From: Cellvibrio sp. 79
GTDB taxonomy: Bacteria > Pseudomonadota > Gammaproteobacteria > Pseudomonadales > Cellvibrionaceae
Assembly (NCBI GenBank): GCA_003056245.1
Contig: MVDH01000001.1
Location: forward strand, 485,028 to 549,027
Direction of reading: 5' to 3'
Length of the DNA: 64,000 nt
Shown here: positions 46,983-55,402 of the stretch, piece after piece
Position numbering within the stretch: the first letter of the stretch is position 1
How the letters are laid out: each line of letters starts with the position of its first letter
Translations under genes and position numbers: made by a program
Notes under the pieces: model-generated
Told to the model about the DNA's origin: nothing
Databases searched by the model: none
Seen by the model: only the letters and a program-made list of their open reading frames with translations

Positions 46983-47111
46983 GAAGCTTGCCTGGTTTAC
47001 AAAAGGGCGGCATTTTAACGGCATGCGGGCAGTTTTGGTTGAAATATTGTCCAACCCTGCGTAGATTGCGCGGCCTTTTTGGCTATTCCTACTTATATAT
47101 TGAGGTTCACC

Positions 47112-48488
47112 ATGACTCTACCCGGCTTCCATGACCTGATTAGCGATAATCAGTTGCGCAAGGCCATCGATTTGCTGGGCTACGAGCAGGCCACACCGGT
47201 GCAAGCGAAAGCGATCCCGGCGGCATTGGCGGGCAAGAATCTAATCGTTAGTTCCAAGACCGGCAGCGGCAAAACGGTTGCCTTTCTATTGCCTGCGCTG
47301 CAAGCGATGTTGGCCAATCCCCCGGTGAATCCTACCTCCACGCGTATGTTGATACTGACTCCCACACGCGAACTCGCTCGCCAGATCGTTAAAAACGCTG
47401 AGCAATTGTTGAAGTTCACCGGTATGAAAGTAGGAACGATTTGTGGTGGTGAAGAACTTAAATACCAAAAAGCGATGTTGCGCAAAAATCCTGAAATTGT
47501 AGTCGGTACACCTGGCCGCCTGGCGGAGCATGTGATGTTAAAATCCACCGAATTTTCCGGTCTGGAGTTTTTGGTGTTGGACGAGGCGGATCGCATGCTC
47601 GATATGGGCTTGAGTGAGGATGTACTGAGAATTACTGCCAGCTGCCGCGCCGAACGCCAGACGTTATTATTTTCTGCCACTATGGAACAGAAAGGTCTGC
47701 GTCATCTAATTAAGCAAGTGATATTGGGCGAGGCGGAAGAAATTTACCTCGATGAAAAACCCAATGCGATCATCCAGCAAATGATGTTGGCCGACGATTA
47801 CAAACATAAAGAAAAATTATTGGTAGCGTTATTGGAAAAAGCCACCTTTGAAAAAGCAATCATTTTCACCAATACCAAAGCGCGTGCAACGCAACTGGAT
47901 AATTTCCTACGCTACAACAAATACAAAGTCAGTTGCTTGCATGGCGATATTACTCAGGATCAACGTAAAATCGCGCTGGAGCATTTCCGTCAGGGACGCA
48001 CACAGTTATTGGTGGCGACCGATGTCGCTGCACGTGGGCTGGATATTCCAGGTGTTGAATTGGTTGTGAATGTCGATGTAGCGCAATCGGGCGATGAATA
48101 TCTACACCGCATTGGTCGTACAGGCCGGGCTGATGCTGAGGGCAGGGCGGTAACCCTGGTCGATACGAAAGAATGGAATCTTTGCAAAGGGATTGAGCGT
48201 TACTTGAATGTTACTTTCGAAACCATTGGTATGCCCGGTTTGAAAGGAAAATATCAGGGGCCGGACAAAGTAAAAGCGTCGGGTAAAGCTGCCGGTACCA
48301 AAAAGAAATCGTTCAAAGATGATAAGGCTGACGATAAAAAGCCAAAAGTAAAAGTCCGTGAACGCGATAAGAAAAATATCGGCAATCGCCGCGTTCCCAC
48401 CGCTGTAAAAAATGCGCAGCTAGTCGACGGATTTGCGCCACCAAAAAAGAAAATCAGCAAGACTCTGGATGATGCCGGCGAAGAATAA
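47112..48488 (+). CDS. srmB: DEAD-box RNA helicase, SrmB-like
   Basis: A 458-residue ATP-dependent RNA helicase; the ATG at 47112 has TGAGG 8 bases before it. Motifs in order: Q-motif (GYEQATPVQAKAIP), SKTGSGKT (I), PTRELA (Ia), TPGRL, DEADRMLDMG (II), FSAT (III), RGLDIPGVELV (V) and HRIGRTGR (VI). The C-terminal tail (about 375-458) is Lys-rich and includes KVRERDKKNIGNRR, close to the SrmB tail. SrmB aids 50S ribosome assembly. Assignment to SrmB among DEAD-box paralogues rests on the tail. Confidence 0.85.
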   Translation: MTLPGFHDLISDNQLRKAIDLLGYEQATPVQAKAIPAALAGKNLIVSSKTGSGKTVAFLLPALQAMLANPPVNPTSTRMLILTPTRELARQIVKNAEQLLKFTGMKVGTICGGEELKYQKAMLRKNPEIVVGTPGRLAEHVMLKSTEFSGLEFLVLDEADRMLDMGLSEDVLRITASCRAERQTLLFSATMEQKGLRHLIKQVILGEAEEIYLDEKPNAIIQQMMLADDYKHKEKLLVALLEKATFEKAIIFTNTKARATQLDNFLRYNKYKVSCLHGDITQDQRKIALEHFRQGRTQLLVATDVAARGLDIPGVELVVNVDVAQSGDEYLHRIGRTGRADAEGRAVTLVDTKEWNLCKGIERYLNVTFETIGMPGLKGKYQGPDKVKASGKAAGTKKKSFKDDKADDKKPKVKVRERDKKNIGNRRVPTAVKNAQLVDGFAPPKKKISKTLDDAGEE

Positions 48489-48504
48489 GCCGGCTTTATT
48501 TTCC
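48474..48504 (+). terminator. Terminator overlapping the srmB stop codon
   Basis: GCCGGC (48474-48479) pairs with GCCGGC (48489-48494; the hexamer is its own reverse complement), followed by TTTATTTT. The stem begins inside the last codons of srmB. Confidence 0.7.
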
Positions 48505-48976
48505 CTCTTTAATACCGCTTGGCTATGTCACTTTTATTGCAAAGAAGTGATTGACCCACATCAAAAATAAGCCTAGTATCAAAACAAGGCGACGAATACA
48601 ACCAGTAGTTGCCCACTACAATCTGAACCACTATTGGTTGCTTTTTTCGAAAGCGATTGGGGTTCAGAATCACAAACGAATTTAGCAATTGCGGGCGATG
48701 TTCGCGAACTGGTTTGATTCGGCCTCGCGTCATCTTCCTGTCACAACTTTTTGTTTCACTGAATTTGTTTGTTGTTTGAACTGATGTTTAAATTGCAGAT
48801 CTAACGAGTTAGTTGGTTTTAGTTTTTATATTTTCAAAAACATTTTATATTTTATATATCGAGAGGAGGAGCAAACGACTGATCGACACAAACAACTTGC
48901 GTAAATCGGGTGACTCACATTAACGGGTATTGCTTAAATGCTCGTGTTATTTACCGACCGAAGGGGATTATGATTT
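48505..48976 (+). promoter_or_regulatory. Long upstream region of phoH with attenuator-like hairpins
   Basis: 472 bases without a supported gene. A stem AACCAGTAGT (48600-48609) / ACTATTGGTT (48630-48639), 10 bp with one G-U, is followed by GCTTTTTTC and looks like an intrinsic terminator. GTAGT (48605-48609) can alternatively pair with ACTAC (48615-48619), and TCTGAACC (48622-48629) with GGTTCAGA (48661-48668). The region nearer phoH is AT-rich and contains GAGAGGAGGAG (48860-48870). An 11-codon frame (48938-48973) overlaps the phoH ribosome site. The role of these elements is inferred. Confidence 0.4.
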
Positions 48977-49783
48977 ATGGCAAAAAAATCGCATGCCAGA
49001 CGCAGTGCAAATCACCAACATTTTGACGATAACAACTATTCGACGTCACGGCATAAGTCGCGAAAGAATCCACGGACTGATGACAATATCGTCGACCTTA
49101 AATCCCGTTCGCAACAACTTGAAACTGCTTACTCTCCGCCTCGCTCTCCCCAACCACTTCGCGCCAAGACAAAATCCCAGCAAGAATATATCCACGCTAT
49201 TAGTACGCATATGCTCACGTTTGGTATTGGCCCAGCCGGTACTGGTAAGAGTTATTGTGCTGGTGCGTTAGCGGCTGAAGCGCTGGAGTCTGGCCGTATC
49301 GAGCGAATCATTCTCACTCGCCCGGCAGTCGAATCCGGGGAGAATCTTGGCTTTTTGCCTGGTGATCTGGATCAAAAATTCTCTGTTTATATTGATGCTT
49401 TCCGCGATATTCTCAACGAGCGCCTGGGCGCGGGTACAGTTGATTATTGTTTGCGCCACGGTCGTATCGTGGCAGCACCGCTGGCATTTATGCGCGGAAA
49501 GACCTTTAACAGCAAAACCTTTGTAATTCTTGATGAAGCGCAAAACACTACTCCTGCGCAAATGAAAATGTTCCTGACTCGTATCGGTGAAGATTGCAAA
49601 GTAGTAATTAATGGTGATATCAAGCAGAGCGATATTCGTGGGCCCAATGGTTTGGCTGATGCCGTTGAGCGCTTACGAGGTTTACCGAATGTTTATCTGC
49701 ATGAATTCGAGCGTGAAGATATAGTCCGCAGTGGTTTAGTGCGCGATATTATTGACCGTTACGAAGTACCTGAAGAAAGCTGA
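48977..49783 (+). CDS. phoH: PhoH-family ATPase
   Basis: A 268-residue cytoplasmic P-loop protein. The basic N-terminal ~60 residues are variable; the PhoH core has Walker A GPAGTGKSY (about 85-93), LTRPAVESGENLGFLPGDL, Walker B FVILDEAQNTTPAQMKMFLTR and VINGDIKQSD. E. coli PhoH is phosphate-starvation-induced; related proteins act with RNases or as helicase-like ATPases, and the exact role is unsettled. AAGGGGA lies about 10 bases before the ATG. The gene is monocistronic with a strong terminator. Confidence 0.93.
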   Translation: MAKKSHARRSANHQHFDDNNYSTSRHKSRKNPRTDDNIVDLKSRSQQLETAYSPPRSPQPLRAKTKSQQEYIHAISTHMLTFGIGPAGTGKSYCAGALAAEALESGRIERIILTRPAVESGENLGFLPGDLDQKFSVYIDAFRDILNERLGAGTVDYCLRHGRIVAAPLAFMRGKTFNSKTFVILDEAQNTTPAQMKMFLTRIGEDCKVVINGDIKQSDIRGPNGLADAVERLRGLPNVYLHEFEREDIVRSGLVRDIIDRYEVPEES

Positions 49784-49795
49784 TGTTCATTTGAC

Positions 49796-49836
49796 GCCGG
49801 AGGTTCTGCTGTGATTAGCAGAACCTCCGGCTTTTT
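49796..49836 (+). terminator. phoH terminator
   Basis: GCCGGAGGTTCTGCT (49796-49810) and AGCAGAACCTCCGGC (49817-49831) are exact reverse complements, 15 bp, with a 6-base loop, followed by five T. Confidence 0.95.
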
Positions 49837-49908
49837 GCATCTATAACTTGCTTATTAATTAGCTAGTCGACATCCTGCGCGTTTATTTCCCCGGTTCTAT
49901 TTATTCCT

Positions 49909-50718
49909 ATGAAAGATTTCCGTTGTCCTTTGTGTAAGCTGCCGTTGCATTTGAATCCACAAGGGTTTGCCTGTGAAAACGGCCATCAGTTTGATCGCGC
50001 CAAAGAAGGTTATTTCAATTTATTGCCAGTACAGAATAAGCGCTCGCGCGAACCCGGTGATCCTAAAGAACAATTGCAGGCACGCCGTCAATTTTTGCAG
50101 GCCGGTTTTTTTGATCCCCTCAGGCAGCGATTGCAAGTAGTAATTCCAAAAGAGGCACAAACGTTATTGGATATTGGTTGCGGCGAAGGTTACTTCACCC
50201 ATTCTTTCGCAGAAGCGTTACCCGACGCACAAGTTTATGGAATAGATATTGCCAAAGCCGGGGTGCGACTTGCCGCAAAATCGGCAATTGATAAAAACCG
50301 CAACCTATTTGCGGTGGCATCGAGTTTCGATTTGCCTTTTGCTGATCAATCCCTGGATGTGGTAACCCGCATCTACGCACCCAGTAAAGACGCAGAGTTA
50401 TGGCGTGTAATAAAGCCGGATGGTCTTTTGGTTATAGTTGCACCCGCTGAAAATCACTTGCTGGGTTTACGGCAGCGTATATATACCGAAGTGCGTCCAC
50501 ATGAAGCACCAGTGACACCGGAAGGATTTGAATTGGTAAGGCAGGAACGGTTGACCATTGACATGGAGATAAAAGACAAGACGCTATGTCAGGCATTGTT
50601 GGCTATGACACCTTTTGCGTGGCGCTTGTCGGCCGTACTTCGCCAACAAATCGAAGAGGAGGGCTTGGTGGATCAACTGGATTTCGGCATTTATATTTAT
50701 CAGCGACAAGATTGTTAA
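49909..50718 (+). CDS. rlmA: 23S rRNA (guanine-N1)-methyltransferase RlmA
   Basis: A 269-residue SAM-dependent enzyme that methylates G745 of 23S rRNA. The N-terminal zinc-binding residues are C6, C9, C22 and H26 (FRCPLCK, FACENGHQFD). The methyltransferase core has LLDIGCGEGYFTHSFAEALP and GIDIAKAGVRLAAK. Length matches E. coli RlmA (269). It is a single gene. Confidence 0.94.
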   Translation: MKDFRCPLCKLPLHLNPQGFACENGHQFDRAKEGYFNLLPVQNKRSREPGDPKEQLQARRQFLQAGFFDPLRQRLQVVIPKEAQTLLDIGCGEGYFTHSFAEALPDAQVYGIDIAKAGVRLAAKSAIDKNRNLFAVASSFDLPFADQSLDVVTRIYAPSKDAELWRVIKPDGLLVIVAPAENHLLGLRQRIYTEVRPHEAPVTPEGFELVRQERLTIDMEIKDKTLCQALLAMTPFAWRLSAVLRQQIEEEGLVDQLDFGIYIYQRQDC

Positions 50719-51196
50719 GATGCGCAATAAGCAGAGTTTGGTTTATAGCAATGTGATATTGGTCACAAAGTTAAATTCTATTGTGGAATAAATCTTGATT
50801 GAGTTATGATGAAAACCGAGGTTTGGATGTTTTTTGTGCCATATTTGTACATGCATTGATGTTCTATCAGATGTTCCGTTGTAAGAGTTACCAAACCTGT
50901 TTTTTGCTGTGCCGCCAGAGCATTGCTGTTTTGCCAAAGTCCGGATTTTTATCGGGTATGGCTTGGCTGCAACAGGGAATTTTTTGCCTCGCCCAACGTT
51001 TTACATATGCCGATAATAATAAATCCGCCACTATTTCATCGGAACTCACTGTTATGTGGGGCATTTGCCGTGAATTGACTAGAATTCAGAAGGATTCTGG
51101 TGTTCATCATGTTGGTTGGAAATGTGAATACCTTGATGTTAGGGACGCTAAAACAGAATTAAATTTCTAACATTTAAAAAAATCGGAAACACACTA
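50719..51196 (+). promoter_or_regulatory. Long upstream region of the TolC-OmpA gene with a CRP-type site
   Basis: 478 bases. A perfect CRP/Vfr consensus (TGTGA-N6-TCACA) lies at 50752-50767. If it activates in a class II arrangement the transcript would start near 50801, leaving a leader of nearly 400 bases before 51197. A TTG-initiated frame (50799-51170, 123 codons, seven Cys) fills part of it, but its composition is unlike the neighbouring proteins and it lacks a ribosome site, so I do not call it a gene. The leader content is otherwise unexplained. Confidence 0.5.
50752..50767. promoter_or_regulatory. CRP/Vfr-type binding site
   Basis: TGTGATATTGGTCACA matches TGTGA-N6-TCACA at all ten conserved positions. 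By chance a perfect match would be expected only about 0.06 times in 64 kb at equal base frequencies. It lies 430 bases upstream of the TolC-OmpA gene and just after rlmA. Confidence 0.7.
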
Positions 51197-52978
51197 ATGA
51201 TCCGTTCACTTTTTCAACCCGGCATTTCGTTCAAACAATCGCTGCTTTTTATTTCCCTGTGTGCACTTTCCACTGGCGCTTTTTCCCAAGCGATTACAGT
51301 GAAGGATGCTGCATTAAAAGCCCTTGAATCCAACCCCGATGTACAAGCCAGCTGGCATGAGTTTAAAGCCGCTGCATTTGATGTACGTGTAGCCCGTGCG
51401 GGTTATTTACCTTCTGTAGATCTTGCGGCAACTGCCGGTGAGACTTCACGTGATTATGATGGCCGGGGAACTTATTCAACCGCACAAGGGCAGGTGACTC
51501 TCACGCAAATGTTGTTTGATGGCTTCCGTACATCCGGAGAAGTAAAGCGAATGGATGGTATTCGCCTGGTGCGTTATTACGAATTATTGAATACGGTAGA
51601 AACCACCGCGCTTGATGCGGTGCGCGCTTACGAAGATGTAAAACGCAATCGCGATCTGGTTGAACTTGCGCGTAATAATTATGCCAAGCATCGCGAAGTG
51701 TATTCGCAAATTGAAGAACGCGTATCCACTGGTGTTGGCCGTCGTGTCGATCTGGAACAAGTCGCCGGACGTTTGGCGTTGGCGGAATCCAATTTATTAA
51801 CTGAAGCTTCCAATTTGCATGATGTCACTGCGCGTTATTTGCGTATCGTCGGGCAATTACCTGCGGAACAATTAACGGCAACTGATTTGGCGGCGCAACA
51901 ATTGCCTCCATCGGTACGTGAAGCTTTGCTGCTTGCCTATCAGGGAAACCCCGGTTTTCATGCAGCGATTAAAAATATCAGTGCAGCGGAATCTGCAGTA
52001 AAAGTTGAACGTTCCGGTTATTACCCCAAAGCGGAATTGCGCGCGCGCGGCGTAACCAATCGCAACCAAAATGGTTTTGATAATCGTAACGACCCGGATT
52101 CATGGGGTGATGAAAATGCGGTTGAATTAGCGATTACCTACAATCTTTACAGTGGTGGCGCAAATCGCGCGGCGGTGCGCCGTTCATTGGAGCAAGTGAA
52201 CCAGGCAAAAGATTTACGTGATCAAGCGTGTGTGGATTTACGTCAAAATACACAAATTGCCTACAACGATTCGCAACGTATTCGCGAGCAATTAATTTCA
52301 CTGCAACAACATAAATTATCCAGTGATAAGGTTCGTTCGGCTTATGCGGAGCAATTTAATATCGGTCAACGCACACTGCTGGATTTACTCGATGCTGAAA
52401 ATGAATATTTCCAGGCAAGCCGTGCTTTGATTACTGCGGAAGGGGAATTGGAAGTTGCGTATGCCCGTTCATTGGCGGCGATGGGTAGTTTGTTACCTGC
52501 ACTGGGTATTGTGCGTGACGGCTTGGGAATTTTGCACGATGTTAAAGTAGAAGATTCATTGAAAATTTCTGAATCTGCTTGCCCTAATGATGCCCCAACA
52601 GCATTGAATCGTGGAGACCTGATTAGCGCGTTAACACCGGTTAGTGGCGATGCGTTGTTCGATGTGGGTAGTTCAGAATTAAAGCCTGGTGCTGCGCAAA
52701 AACTGGACAATGTTGTTGCGAGTATTAAAGCAACGCAAAACGTTGTACAAATCAAAATTGAAGGTCACACCGATAATACCGGCACCGATGCGCTGAATGT
52801 TCCGCTTTCCAAAGCGCGCGCACAACGTGTTCGTGACTATTTTATATTGAATGGTCTGGAATCAATTCCAATGACAGTAGACGGATTTGGTGCCGCCCGC
52901 CCGACGGCTGACAATACAACAGAAGCAGGTAAAGCGGCCAACCGCCGTGTAGATATCACCGTAACCCGCAGTCGTTAA
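51197..52978 (+). CDS. TolC-family outer-membrane channel fused to an OmpA peptidoglycan-binding domain
   Basis: A 593-residue protein with signal peptide (about 1-31, ending AFSQ). Residues about 33-445 are a TolC/OEP-type protein: two repeats of helical hairpins, LTQMLFDGFRTSGEVKRM and ITYNLYSGGANRAAVRRS mark the homologous strands, and FNIGQRTLLDLLDAENEYF the second coil. Residues about 485-593 are an OmpA C-terminal domain (IKIEGHTDNTGTDALNVPLSKARAQRV). LapE/AggA-type TolC proteins serve adhesin export. The OmpA fusion would anchor the exporter to peptidoglycan. A terminator follows, so the ABC and adaptor genes downstream have their own promoter. Confidence 0.88.
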   Translation: MIRSLFQPGISFKQSLLFISLCALSTGAFSQAITVKDAALKALESNPDVQASWHEFKAAAFDVRVARAGYLPSVDLAATAGETSRDYDGRGTYSTAQGQVTLTQMLFDGFRTSGEVKRMDGIRLVRYYELLNTVETTALDAVRAYEDVKRNRDLVELARNNYAKHREVYSQIEERVSTGVGRRVDLEQVAGRLALAESNLLTEASNLHDVTARYLRIVGQLPAEQLTATDLAAQQLPPSVREALLLAYQGNPGFHAAIKNISAAESAVKVERSGYYPKAELRARGVTNRNQNGFDNRNDPDSWGDENAVELAITYNLYSGGANRAAVRRSLEQVNQAKDLRDQACVDLRQNTQIAYNDSQRIREQLISLQQHKLSSDKVRSAYAEQFNIGQRTLLDLLDAENEYFQASRALITAEGELEVAYARSLAAMGSLLPALGIVRDGLGILHDVKVEDSLKISESACPNDAPTALNRGDLISALTPVSGDALFDVGSSELKPGAAQKLDNVVASIKATQNVVQIKIEGHTDNTGTDALNVPLSKARAQRVRDYFILNGLESIPMTVDGFGAARPTADNTTEAGKAANRRVDITVTRSR

Positions 52979-52998
52979 TAACCGTAATACCGGGTTTC

Positions 52999-53039
52999 CA
53001 AAAAACGCATCAAGTCCTGTGAGTTGATGCGTTTTTTTA
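52999..53039 (+). terminator. Terminator after the TolC-OmpA gene
   Basis: AAAACGCATCAA and TTGATGCGTTTT are exact reverse complements with a 10-base loop, followed by more T (seven in all). Confidence 0.92.
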
Positions 53040-53230
53040 TGGCCGCACCTTTTTTGTGGTGATGTAGCTGTTGCGATGGTTTTACAGAATGCTCGACGAA
53101 AAACTATGGCCAAAAACCGGCAAGGAAATTGCGAGTACATAAATCGCCATCTATATTACAGTGGCCTTATTACGCGCGTTCGCAAATTGGCACTGATTTA
53201 TAGCGTTTTCATGAGTGACACGGAGCAAGC

Positions 53231-55402
53231 ATGACCCTTGATGTTCAACCCGCGATGGACTATTCCGCCCCTGTTAATAAGGGTGGACCTTTGCTTGAGT
53301 GTTTATTAGTTGTTGCCCGTGCACACCAGCTAACTGCTACGCGTGAAGTTTTATTGGCGGGATTGCCGCTTGAAACCCAGGATCTGAATCCTTCTTTATT
53401 TGCACGCGCAGCGGTTCGCGCTGGCCTTACCAGCAAAATTATCCAGCGTTCCCTGGAACAATTAAACCCGGCGTTATTTCCAGTGGTGTTATTGCTCAAC
53501 AACAATAATGCTTGTGTCTTGTTGTCTCTTGATGCGAATAAAGCGCGAGTCATTTTTCCCGAGCTGGGTGAAGCCAGCGCTTCAATTTCAACTGCAGAGT
53601 TGCATGCGCAATATACCGGTCGTGCAATTTATGCGCGCCCGAGTGAGCGCATTGATGCGCGCGCTGCGGATATCGGCAAAACCTCTAATCAACAGAATCG
53701 CGATGCCCATTGGTTTTGGGGCGTTATTGCGCAGCACAAATATTTATATCGCGATGTATTGTTAACGGCGTTGCTGATCAATTTTTTTGCATTGGTGTCG
53801 CCGCTATTCGTGATGAATGTTTACGATCGAGTCGTTCCCAACCATGCAACTGATACCTTGTGGATTTTGTCCCTCGGTATGCTAATTGCGATAAGCGCCG
53901 ATTTTGCATTGCGTATGATGCGCGCGTGGTTTGTCGATCTCGCCGCAAGCCGTGTTGATGTCACGCTGTCCGCAACGATTATGGAGCGGGTGTTGGGAAT
54001 GAAATTATCCGAGCGCCCGGCATCTGTTGGTTCATTTGCGTCCGGATTGCAATCGTTTGAAGCGGTGCGCAGTTTTATTTCATCGGCCACTATTCTGGCG
54101 CTGGTGGATTTGCCGTTCGTATTACTGTTTATGGTTGTGGTGTTGATGATTTCATGGCCGCTGATTTTCCCGATTTTAGTGGGCGTTATTTTAGTCATGC
54201 TTTACACCGCCGCCGTACAACACAAAATGCACTTGTTATCGGAAAGTTCGATGCAAGCATCGGCACAACGTAACGCTACATTAGTGGAAAGTCTCGCCAG
54301 TCTGGAAACATTGAAAGTATTAGGTGCAGAAGGCCGCATGCAATCCATCTGGGAAAAAACGACATTGCTGGTATCGCGCGTGGGCGTGAAAATGCGTTTG
54401 CTTTCCGGTTCGGTGGGTAATAGCACGGCGTGGATCCAGCAAGCGGTATCGGTAGTTATTATTATCGTGGGTGTGTATCAAATTATTGATGGCAATTTGA
54501 GCCAGGGCGGTTTGATTGCGGCCTATATGCTTTCGTCACGTATCATGGCACCGGTAGGGCAAACTGCCGGATTATTGATGCAATACCATAGCGCTGCCAC
54601 AGCGTTAACGGCACTGGAACAAATTATGGCAAAACCGGTGGAACGTCCGCTGGATAAACAATGGATTAGTCGCCCGCGTTTACAAGGCGGGATTGAATTT
54701 AAAAAAGTTGCATTTAAATATCCGCAAGATGAACGTGAAGTGTTGCGCGATGTTTCATTGAAAATTAATCCGGGCGAACGCGTTGCTGTGCTCGGCCGCA
54801 ATGGTTCCGGTAAAACAACGCTGGAAAAATTAATCGCCGGTTTATATGAAGCGAGTTCGGGTACGGTATTGCTGGATGGAATTGATATTCGCCAATTGGA
54901 CCCCGCTGAGTTGCGACGCAATATGGGTTACGTTGCCCAGGATGTGAATTTATTTTTTGGTTCGCTGCGCGACAATATTGCGCTGGGTGCAACCCACGCA
55001 ACTGATGAAATGATTCTTGAAGCCGTGCGCTTGAGTGGCTTGACTGAATTTGTAAACCAGCATCCCATGGGTCTTGCCATGCCTGTGGGTGAGCATGGTC
55101 AATTATTATCAGGCGGTCAGCGGCAATCGGTCAGTATTGCGCGGGCATTGTTGAATGATCCTCCTATTTTATTAATGGATGAACCCACCGGTTCAATGGA
55201 TCACACTAGCGAAGAAGAATTCAAACGCAATTTATTGCAATTTGCTGCGCATAAAACCTTGCTGGTGATTACGCATCGCACTTCGCTGCTGGAATTGGTC
55301 AATCGCATTATTGTGATTGACGGCGGCAAAATTGTGGCGGATGGTCCGAAGGATCAGGTCGTTGAAGCCTTGCGCCAGGGCCGCATCGGGAGGGCTTCCT
55401 GA
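53231..55402 (+). CDS. lapB: Type I secretion ABC transporter (LapB-like)
   Basis: A 723-residue ABC exporter. The N-terminal ~140 residues are a C39-peptidase-like domain that lacks the catalytic Cys (LVVARAHQLTATREVLLAGLPL), as in RTX adhesin exporters. The membrane domain is about 165-440. The ATPase domain has Walker A GRNGSGKTT (about 522-530), signature LLSGGQRQSVSIARAL, Walker B LLMDEPTGSMD and the H-loop ITHRTS. It exports the adhesin with the adaptor and TolC partners. The stop TGA shares a base with the ATG of the adaptor gene. Confidence 0.92.
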   Translation: MTLDVQPAMDYSAPVNKGGPLLECLLVVARAHQLTATREVLLAGLPLETQDLNPSLFARAAVRAGLTSKIIQRSLEQLNPALFPVVLLLNNNNACVLLSLDANKARVIFPELGEASASISTAELHAQYTGRAIYARPSERIDARAADIGKTSNQQNRDAHWFWGVIAQHKYLYRDVLLTALLINFFALVSPLFVMNVYDRVVPNHATDTLWILSLGMLIAISADFALRMMRAWFVDLAASRVDVTLSATIMERVLGMKLSERPASVGSFASGLQSFEAVRSFISSATILALVDLPFVLLFMVVVLMISWPLIFPILVGVILVMLYTAAVQHKMHLLSESSMQASAQRNATLVESLASLETLKVLGAEGRMQSIWEKTTLLVSRVGVKMRLLSGSVGNSTAWIQQAVSVVIIIVGVYQIIDGNLSQGGLIAAYMLSSRIMAPVGQTAGLLMQYHSAATALTALEQIMAKPVERPLDKQWISRPRLQGGIEFKKVAFKYPQDEREVLRDVSLKINPGERVAVLGRNGSGKTTLEKLIAGLYEASSGTVLLDGIDIRQLDPAELRRNMGYVAQDVNLFFGSLRDNIALGATHATDEMILEAVRLSGLTEFVNQHPMGLAMPVGEHGQLLSGGQRQSVSIARALLNDPPILLMDEPTGSMDHTSEEEFKRNLLQFAAHKTLLVITHRTSLLELVNRIIVIDGGKIVADGPKDQVVEALRQGRIGRAS

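Noticed and set aside
50799-51170. A 123-codon open frame (TTG start) upstream of the TolC-OmpA gene
   Set aside because: No ribosome site, seven Cys and atypical composition, and it sits in a region that looks like a long leader; not counted as a gene.
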